From: Annulohypoxylon bovei var. microspora | Lineage: Eukaryota; Ascomycota; Sordariomycetes; Xylariales; Hypoxylaceae | Length of the DNA stretch: 17,590 nucleotides | Assembly: GCA_022836615.1 (NCBI GenBank) | Contig: MU405496.1 | Location: forward strand, 1 to 17,590 | Reading direction: 5' to 3' | Shown: positions 9,584 through 17,590 of the stretch, piece after piece | Numbering within the stretch: the stretch's first letter is position 1 | Layout of the letters: each line of letters begins with the position of its first letter | Position numbers and translations under genes: made by a program | The notes under the pieces: model-generated | What the model was told of the DNA's origin: nothing | The model's input: only the letters and a program-made list of their open reading frames with translations | Databases searched by the model: none

Positions 9584-9842
9584 ATAAGTGGCCACGGGTA
9601 ATTAAATAAATGGTAAAACGGGTGGTTCGTTAAAAAAGTTTAATAAGTAATTATATAAGTGGTTTAAAGGGTAATTAAACGGGAAGGTTAAATAAAAGGT
9701 AATTTAATAAAAGTTATATAAATGGTTTAACGGGTAATTAAATCGGGGATTAAATTAATAAAAAGCTTAATAAATGATTTAAAAGTTTAATAAAAAGTGG
9801 TTTAAAAAGTAACTTAAAAGGTAATTTAAAAGGTGGTTTAAA
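9584..9842 (+). repeat. G-rich 12-bp minisatellite with 63-bp higher-order copy
   Basis: The + strand is G-rich and C-poor and built from diverged 12-mers of the type AGGTGGTTTAAA and GGGTAATTAAAC. Four successive units lie at 9795-9842 (AAGTGGTTTAAA, AAGTAACTTAAA, AGGTAATTTAAA, AGGTGGTTTAAA). Two imperfect blocks of about 63 bp start at 9651 and 9714, both opening TTATATAA then TGGTTTA. Variation between units is mostly G/A, so mainly one strand lost its cytosines. If translated, 12 bases keep the frame (Trp-Phe-Lys-Arg type), so a coding repeat is possible, but TAA interrupts the frame often. No function is known to me. Confidence 0.6.
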
Positions 9843-9884
9843 AGGAATTAATGGTAAATAATTTTATTTTATAAAAAAAGAAAT

Positions 9885-9962
9885 AAAAGTGGGAAATCGG
9901 GGAATCGAACCATTAATTTTCGGTTAAATTTAAAATATTATGCCATTTAAATAAATGGCTTC
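9885..9962 (-). tRNA. tRNA-like Pol III unit, probably a pseudogene
   Basis: On the - strand, GGTTCGATTCC (complement of 9901-9911) is a perfect match to the B-box/T-loop consensus. Twelve bases separate the T-loop cytosine from position 73 (an A, no CCA encoded), exactly as in a eukaryotic tRNA gene. CTTTT follows, giving a Pol III terminator at 9885-9888. About 30 bases upstream, GCCATTT-ATTT-AAATGGC (9942-9959) forms a 7-bp hairpin where the D arm and A box should be. Against a working tRNA: the T stem mismatches at three of five pairs, and no GGGAAAT lies at the 5' end to pair with the acceptor strand ATTTCCC. It may be a mutated tRNA or the head of a SINE. The anticodon cannot be assigned. 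Confidence 0.35.
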
Positions 9963-12900
9963 GCGTTAAAAATAATTAAATATATTTTTATTTTTTAATT
10001 TATATTAAAGTTATTTATTTTTAATAAAAAAGTGTTTTTAAAATTATAATTTAAAAAAAGTTAATTAAAAAGAATAAATAAACGGATATAATATAATTTT
10101 ATATTATTTTAATAATTATTTTTATTTTAAATTAAAACTTTTTTATATCGGTTACATATATTTAAAAATTAATTTATAAAAATCGACGTTAAATTTACAT
10201 TATTAAATAATTACCATTTATTAATATATGTTTATAACGTTATTTATAAACGGTAAAATCGAAAAAATTTACTTTATTTTATTATTTAATAATAAATTTA
10301 AATTAATGAATAATATTCATTAAAGTTTAATGCTTATGGTTATTTATATACATGATTATAAATTTAATTATTTTTTTTTAATATTTATAATTTTTTTTTA
10401 ATTAATTTATTAATTTTATTAATCGTAATATTATTTTTATCATTTATTTTAATAACTTTAATCCGAGGTGTTAAAACATCGTAATTATATTTTAAATTTA
10501 ATTTCAACGTTTTTTTTATATCGTTAATTTTTTTAATTAAAAAGTAAAAAAAAAAAATTTAATTTATTAAATATAATATTTTTATTTTTATTTTTATAAT
10601 TATTATATAAATTTTATTTACTTTTATTTATTTTAATGTTATTTAATTTATTTATAATTTTTAATTAATTATTAATGTTTATATTTTTTATAATGTAAAA
10701 TGTAAACGTTAATAAAATGAAGTTATTTATATAATAAAAAGTTTTAAATTATAAGCTTTTAAAATATTATTTTAAAATAACTTTAATATTAATTAAAATT
10801 AATAAACATTTTTAATTATATTATTATTAATAATTTAAAAGTAAATTAAGCGAGAAATTATATTTTATAATTTGTAATAATTAATTATAATTATATTAAA
10901 ATATATAATATATAAATTAAAAATTTAAAGCTTATTTTTATATAAAATGATTAGATCGATTATTTTTTTATAAATTATATTTGCTTTTTTTTATAAACTT
11001 TATTTTTTAGTTTAAATATTAAAACATTGAAACTTATGTTTAATTATGGTTTTTTTATTAAATTTTAATATTTTTTTAATCGAAGCAAAAGGTTATTATT
11101 AAATTTTTTAAAAAAAGGTTTATATTTTTTTTATATATTTGTTTTTTTTAATAATTTTACGATAAAAAAACATAAATAAACATTAAATAAAAAAAGAAAT
11201 AAATTTAAAGAAAATTAATATATGTATTATATAAATAAAATTATTAAATAATTCAAATAAAAATATATTAATTATATAAAATATAAATTAAGTATTTTAT
11301 TAAAACGTTTTTTTTTATATATTATTATATTAAATAAAAGTATATAAATAATTACGGAAATATTTTCGTTATAAAATTCTTTATTATAATATAAGGACAT
11401 TAATTTTCCCGAAAAAATATTAATTAAGATTAACTTGTAAATTCAAATAATATAATTAACGAAAAAAAAAAAAAACTTTAATTACGTTTTAAAATGATTT
11501 AAAACCGTCGATTTTTATATAATAAAATATTTCCGTAACGTTACATGTAATTTAAAAGATTAACCTTAAGCTTTAATTGTTTATAAAACATATTATTAAG
11601 TAAGATTTTAACAAAAATAATAACGTTACGATGGCATCATTTATAAACAAAGAAACTTATTTAAAACTAAGTAAGTTTTTTATTTTATTTTTATTTAAAA
11701 AAAAATAACGTGGATTTAAATAAATTAATTAAATATTTAATAATTTAAAGTTATTAATGTAATTAAATGCGTTACGATATAAAAATAAAAAAAAATAAAA
11801 CCGTAAACGATTTTAACGATAAATTTTTATTATTAATTAAATAACACATGCCTTCGTAAAAATATAACGGTATATAAATTATTTTTTTAATTTATTTAAT
11901 TAAAATGTTTTTTTATTATATTATATAATGTTAATAAGTAAAATACATAAATACGTATGTAATTATAAATAAAAAAAAATTTCCAAGTCGTTATTTTAAT
12001 AATATTACATTTATGGATTTTAATAATGGTTTAAATTTAAGCGCAGCTTTTTTAATTCGTTAAAATTCGTATCGATAAACCATTTTTATACGTATATCAT
12101 AATATTAAAGAAAAAAATCATAATTATAATCGATAATTTATATAATAAAAATTAATATTAATATTAAAAATAAAAAAAACACTTTTTAAAAGCATTATAA
12201 TATTATTTAAAAATTTTTATTAAAGGATTTAAATGGTTATTACTTACGGTATTATTATTAAAATTAAAATTAAAAAAAAACAATAATAAAAGTACATACG
12301 AATTTAAGTTATTAAACCGAGTAAATTTTATTAACTTAAATTTTTTTTCGTTTATATTAATATTATTATTGTTTTTTTTTTTTTTTTTTATTAATTAAAT
12401 ATACCATTTATTCTTTTTTAATAAAATACTTTTAATAACACTTTTTTTCGTTAATTTTATTTTAAGAACGTTTTTTATTAACTTTAATAAACGATAATAA
12501 TATTTTTATAACTTAAGTAATTAAATTAACATATTTTATTATAATTTTTAAATTAACATTAAAAATTATTAATTTTCGTATTAAAAGTTCGAATAAATTA
12601 CGTTTAATTTAAAAAATATAAAACGTATTATTTTAAAATATAAACCAAATAAAACATGTAAATAAAAATTCGTAAAAAACATTATAAAAGTTATATAATT
12701 TTTAATTATAATATAATACGCGTTATTTAAAAAAGTAACGTAATTGTAAATAAAAGATATATAATATTAATTTATATTTATTACCGGTATGTTTTAAAAA
12801 TATAAATAATTCCGTTTAATCGAACATATAATAAATGTTAAAACGAAGTAATATCCCGTTAATTAAATCGTTTAACATTATTTAAATAAATAAATTAAAA

Positions 12901-13473
12901 GAATATTACGTTATATTATTCATAAAAAACTAATTTTTTATAAAACGAAAAATAATATAAACCCATTAATTTCCGTAAAATGCTTATATAATACGATAAC
13001 ATTTATTATATATAATAATAATTTTACCGTTAAGCCGTAATAAAATTTAAGCCTTATATTATAAAATAAAAAAAATTTTAATATTTCTTTAAATTTTAAG
13101 TAAATTATTATAAAGAAATACCTAATTATTAAAATTTAACGTAATAAGGTATTAAATTATTATATAATTAATAATTATTTAATTTAATGAATTATATTAA
13201 ACTTATAATTTAAGTACATGGGGATGAAAAAATAATAAAATTTCTTACGAAAAATATAATCGAAAAAGCAAATAATAAAAAAAATATTTACATTAAAATT
13301 TTCCGTTAAATATAAATAATTTACTTTATTTTCGTTATAAAGTTATTTATTTTCAATTAATATATAATAAATAAAATATATTAAATTATAATTAATTTTA
13401 TTATCGTTTAAAACAAAGAAATAAAATAATAAAAAATAACCTTAAAAATATTTAAAATAAAAAATATTAATAT
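9963..13473. other. Eroded stretch without assignable gene
   Basis: I see no gene, tRNA or clear repeat in these 3.5 kb. A + frame at 11938-12060 is stop-free for 41 codons and includes FMDFNNGLNLSAAFLIR, but that length is expected by chance here. A run of 18 T lies at 12372-12389. Slightly GC-richer islands occur near 11395-11410, 11500-11640 and 12030-12075. Confidence 0.5.
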
Positions 13474-13503
13474 TTAACATTATAATTTATATTATAATGT
13501 TAA
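13474..13503. repeat. 13-bp hairpin with 4-base loop
   Basis: TTAACATTATAAT (13474-13486) and its exact reverse complement (13491-13503) flank the loop TTAT. It holds one C-G pair. No T-run or gene end points to a terminator, and at this A/T content it may be chance. Confidence 0.4.
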
Positions 13504-14880
13504 TATTTGTAAAGTGGGGCGGTATAAAAAGCGTAATTAATAATAAGAATAATGCTTTAAATTATATAATATTTAATAATTTAATTTAATTATAATAATA
13601 ATGAAAAATTAATAACATTATAAATAATAAAAAGTATATAAAAAAAGTAATCGCAGTTAAAATAAAATAATTAAAAATAAAAAAATAATATCTTTAATAC
13701 GAAAAGTTTAATTAATTAATCCTTATAAATTAAAACATATACGCACCATGTAACATGCTTTTTTTTAATGGTTAAATTATTTAAATTATAACGGTAATCC
13801 ATTAAAATATAATAAACATATTATTATTAAGTTTAAGTTTTAATTTAAAGTTAATATAATGTTTATTTATTACTTTTTTTAATTACACATTAAGTAAAGA
13901 ACATGGTTAATATACGAAATAATAATCGTTTTTTTTTTATTTTTAATTATAATAAATACGATAATTTTCCTTATTAAATCCTTTTTTTCTTAAAAAATTA
14001 TTTTATAATTTAAACATTTTCCTTAAATTAATTAACAAGTTTATTAACTTTATACCTTTATAATTACACTTTTTTTTAAGTTTTTTTTATATTTTTTTAA
14101 TAAATATTTAATTGATTTTTATATTATTTTAAGCCACCACAAAAGAACTCGTTAAACATTAACTTTAATTCTTTATTTTTAATTACATATCATTTAAAAT
14201 AAGTTTTTAACTTAAAATAACTTTATATATATAATGACTTTTAATTTCCCATGCATTTTAACGGATATTTTATTAATTATTCATTATAAATATATTGTGT
14301 TTTTAACGTAAAGAAATTATTAAAATTATACTTATATAATGGAGCGTTTAAATTTTTTATTAATTATTATAATTTTAAATTACTTTTAATACTTTAATTA
14401 TAATTTAATACCTTAATATTTTTAAAATTATTTTATATTTCATTAACTTAATTAATAATAACATAATTTATATTTAAATGATATTTAATCCGATAAATAT
14501 TTTAATTTTTAATGAATTCAACGATTTTTTATCGCAAAATATTTCCATATATAACATATAACGTAATTTAATTTAATATCGAATTTTTATCGAATTTATT
14601 CGTATTAATAAAAAACTTAAAATATGTTTAAATAATTATGTTAATTTAAGTTTAAAAAATATTTAAACTTAATGAACTTATAATTTAATAATATACGACC
14701 TTTTAAAGTAATTATTTTTACCATTGCTCGATTTTTTTATTTTATTTATTAATTTTTTATTTATGTAAATTTTAAAATATATAATTTTACATTTAATTAC
14801 AATTTATATTATCCGCATCTTTTACGGTTATAATTGGTTTATTATGCATAATAAATTAAAAATACGTTATTATTATAAGC
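13504..14880. other. Eroded, partly C-rich DNA without assignable gene
   Basis: From about 13960 to 14280 the + strand has clearly more C than G. A + frame through 13921-14640 gives long readable pieces (for example after AAGCCACCAC at 14131), but its stop density is near that of other frames, so no gene is called. Confidence 0.4.
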
Positions 14881-14927
14881 AAGGTTTTAATATTATAATT
14901 TATTTAAGTAAATTATAATTAAAACCT
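14881..14927. repeat. Imperfect 20-bp hairpin
   Basis: The left arm 14881-14902 starts AAGGTTTTAAT and the right arm 14908-14927 ends ATTAAAACCTT. The arms pair over 20 bases with a 2-base bulge in the left arm and a 5-base loop. Two G-C pairs near the base make it better than background palindromes. Role unknown. Confidence 0.5.
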
Positions 14928-17590
14928 TAACGTTTTAATGGTAAATAAATATTAATTTAACACGTTTATAAAAAAAAAAATAAATTTATTAACGTTACAC
15001 CATAAAATCTTACGAAAATACACATCGATATAAACGTAAATTTCGAATTTAATAAAACAAAGCTTCATATAATCATTTATAAACCATATATAATTAAAAC
15101 TTAAAATTATAAATTTTTTACCTTTCCATTTTTCGTGATTTAACCGGTTATTACGACATTATTATATAACGTTTAAATATTATTAACGATATACATTATA
15201 TAATTTATTTTTTATAATAAAAATATATATATAATTATAAATATATTTCCGAATATTATTTTTTTTTAATTCTTTAAAAACATTTAATATTTATTTATAA
15301 TTTTCGATAAATTAATTTACTTTTATTATGTTATATAATCGTTGATTTAAGTCATCGATTCATTTTTTCATGCCGTTTTCCATTTAAATTTAAATAAAGA
15401 AAACACGATTAATTATTAACTTATATTTATATTATAAGTAAATTAAAATTAAATTATTATAATAATCTTTTTTATAAAAATATTTTCGCATAATATTTAT
15501 AAGTTTAAAAATGTAATTAACTTTTTTATAATAAACCATTTTCCATTTTTTTAATTTACGTTTTAAAAATCATTTTAATATATTAATTTCAAATCGTTTT
15601 TTATTTAAATAATTAATAATATAAAAATATAATAACCTTATTTGGAAAAGTTAATAAATTTCCGTTTTAATAACATTAATATTAAATTTATTTTTATAAA
15701 AACCTCATTTTTAAAGTTATTATTAAAGGGTTTATAAATTAACGTTAAAATTATATTTAATTCGAAGAAATTTGCGAATTTCCTTTTAAGAATTACCTTC
15801 TTTTAACCATAAACAAATAATTTAATTTTTAAATATTTTAATATTAACTTAAACTCATAACATATTAAATTATATTTAAATTTTAATTTAATTAATAATT
15901 TTTAAATAACTTTATATTTAATAAAAGCTTTTTTTCCTTAAAATAAATAAGTAATAATGCGTTAATAAAACTCGAGCTTTTTATTATTCCGGCACGAAAT
16001 AACCTCACGTTTTTTTATTAATTTAATGTTTTAATTAAAAAAAATACGTTTTACTTAAATAAAAATAATTTATTTTAATATAATACGATTTACATATATA
16101 ATAATTTTAATTTAATTTAAAAGTTTAAGTTAAAAAGCATTTAATAACCGTATATTTACTTTAATATATAAGTTTAAAAGTTTTTATAATGAAGCGAATA
16201 AAGTAAATTAATAAAAGCTTTTTTAAATGAAAATAATAATGCGTGTTACTTTAATATTAAATAGCTTTATGTATCGAAAATTACTTATATAAAACTTATT
16301 TTTTTAAATGTTAAAATTAATTATAATTTTCTTTAATATACATATTTTTTACATTTATTTTAAATGTTTATTCGTAATATTCATTTTTATTAATTATTTA
16401 AATTAACGTAAATTATAAATGTATAAGTTTTGTATTAAATGTTAACCGCTTTAAAAATAAATTTATATAAAAGATTTTATTCGTTATTTTTAATAACGCG
16501 CGGTAAGTAATTACATGATATTATTAATAATATAACGAAACGGAAATAACACGAAATCATGTATTTAAATACAATAAAATTCAAAATTTAATTATTAAAA
16601 TAAAAATTCATTTTTTTTATACATTAATTAAATCTTTTAAATATTAATATATAACACATAAATATATTATATTAATTTATATTATAATATTATAACATTA
16701 ATTATTTTAAAAATAACGTTATTTATAATAAGTTTTATAAATACATATTAAAAAAACTTTTAATATACATTATTAAAGGTTTATAAAAATAACATTAAAT
16801 TAATATACGATTAAATTTACATATAATTATCCGCATAAAATTATAAAACTTATTTTTTTTATTATTATAATTATTATTTTTCCGTTATAAATAAATATAA
16901 AAATAACGAGGAATGTAAAAGGTTTATCGACCCGTTAACCCCATAATTTATTAAGCTTCCATTAAATTTATTATAAATTATTTATTTTATTATATATTAT
17001 AATTTTAATATTTTTTTAACGGCGGGATTTAAATTAAAAAATCTTTTATAATATATATAACTTTATTTTAATTTTATTAATAATAAGTAAAACGGAAATA
17101 AATTAAATAAATAAAATAATAACGTTTTAATTTATATTAATAATATTTATATATAAATATTAAATGGGTGGTATATTATTAAAAAAAAATATGTTAAAAA
17201 TGTTATAATAAATAAATCGGCGTATAATTAAAAAAAAATAATAATTTTATAAATAATTTCCTACGTTTACAAATATTATATTAATGGATAAAACGCGAAA
17301 ACCACATTTATAATAATTAAATAAATTAAACATTATAAGTTTAATTTAAATTTAATTACTTAAAAACCATTTTTATATATGTCGTTTAAAGTAAATTAAT
17401 ATTATAATATTTTTTTTTAAACGGGATATAACATTATAAAATTAATTCATTATTAATATTATATAATAATATTAATTTAATTAATAAAAAACTTTTAAGT
17501 TTAATTATTACATTAAGTTTATTAAAAATATTACCACGTTAAAGCGATATTATACCATTAATTTAATTATAAATATTATTAATTATAAAA
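14928..17590. other. Eroded AT-rich stretch, nothing assignable
   Basis: No gene, RNA or repeat can be supported. A few short GC-richer spots occur near 15955-16015, 16495-16505, 16905-16945 and 17020-17030. None carries a recognisable motif on either strand. Confidence 0.5.

Larger units (their letters stand above)
1..17590. other. RIP-type AT-rich block, no intact genes
   Basis: Seen: long runs of A/T with CpA and TpG scarce compared with ApC and GpT (661-840: CA+TG 5, AC+GT 13), and surviving CpG. TAG and CTA are almost absent: I find about five TAG and six CTA by eye, where base composition predicts a few hundred. No open frame on either strand is longer than about 70 codons. Known: RIP in ascomycete fungi turns C to T mainly at CpA in duplicated DNA and leaves AT-rich isochores of dead transposons. 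Inference: the whole window is such an isochore, supported directly by the transition-only divergence of the LTR pair at 4855-6507. A mitochondrial or generally AT-rich genome is less likely, because intact genes would be expected over 17 kb. Confidence 0.85.

Noticed and set aside
9890..9911. TGGGAAATCGGGG... as a retroelement primer-binding site on the + strand
   Set aside because: A primer site would need 12 bases between TGG and the T-loop complement. Here there are 9, while the tRNA-gene spacing fits exactly. No LTR end was found beside it.
11938..12060. 41-codon stop-free + frame including FMDFNNGLNLSAAFLIR
   Set aside because: At this stop frequency such a length is expected somewhere in 17 kb. 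The downstream frame is full of stops and no family is recognised.
13921..14640. Long readable + frame (eroded gene)
   Set aside because: About 13 stops in the 170 codons from 14131 is close to random, and another + frame is similarly open, so a gene is not supported.
1..17590. Mitochondrial or generally AT-rich (non-RIP) genome
   Set aside because: No rRNA, working tRNA or intact gene is seen, and the LTR pair shows transition-only divergence favouring CpA, which RIP explains better.
1..17590. CRISPR array, bacterial operon or riboswitch
   Set aside because: No regularly spaced conserved repeats, ribosome-binding sites or intact frames were found on either strand.

Overview
This 17.6-kb window holds no intact gene that I can support. 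It is extremely AT-rich. For example, bases 1-60 contain 5 G/C, although 5821-5880 contain 23. The dinucleotides are skewed: in 661-840, counted by hand, CA+TG = 5 and AC+GT = 13. TpA is abundant and CpG survives better than CpA. This is the signature of repeat-induced point mutation (RIP), so the likeliest source is an AT-rich, heterochromatin-type block (subtelomeric, pericentromeric or dispersed isochore) of a filamentous ascomycete (Pezizomycotina). I cannot name the species.

The best-supported object is a complete but dead LTR retroelement at 4855-6507. It has two 189-bp LTRs (4855-5043 and 6319-6507) with TG...CA-type ends. A 5-bp target duplication ATTTA flanks it at 4850-4854 and 6508-6512. 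A TGG primer-binding start abuts the 5' LTR. The 1,275-bp internal region reads as one eroded gag frame ending in a RIP-damaged CCHC zinc knuckle (5891-5932). There is no room for pol, so it looks like a gag-only, non-autonomous element. The two LTRs differ at 25 sites, all transitions, with no indels. By my count the mutated cytosines sit in CA (12), CT (8), CC (3) and CG (2) contexts, which is the order known for RIP.

Upstream (1-4849) lies eroded DNA holding a 20-bp minisatellite (704-806), a 23-bp inverted repeat (1048-1130) and otherwise nothing I can assign. Downstream of the retroelement, one + strand frame around 7683-8480 has few stops and a G-first codon bias. It is probably a RIP-killed coding sequence of unknown family. 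Then come a short coding-like patch (9347-9499), a G-rich 12-bp/63-bp minisatellite (about 9584-9842) and a tRNA-like Pol III unit on the - strand (9885-9962) with a perfect B box. From about 9963 to the end I see only eroded AT-rich DNA with two hairpins and some homopolymer runs.

Nothing here works together as a pathway. The window is best read as a graveyard of repeats whose mutation record is the main information.
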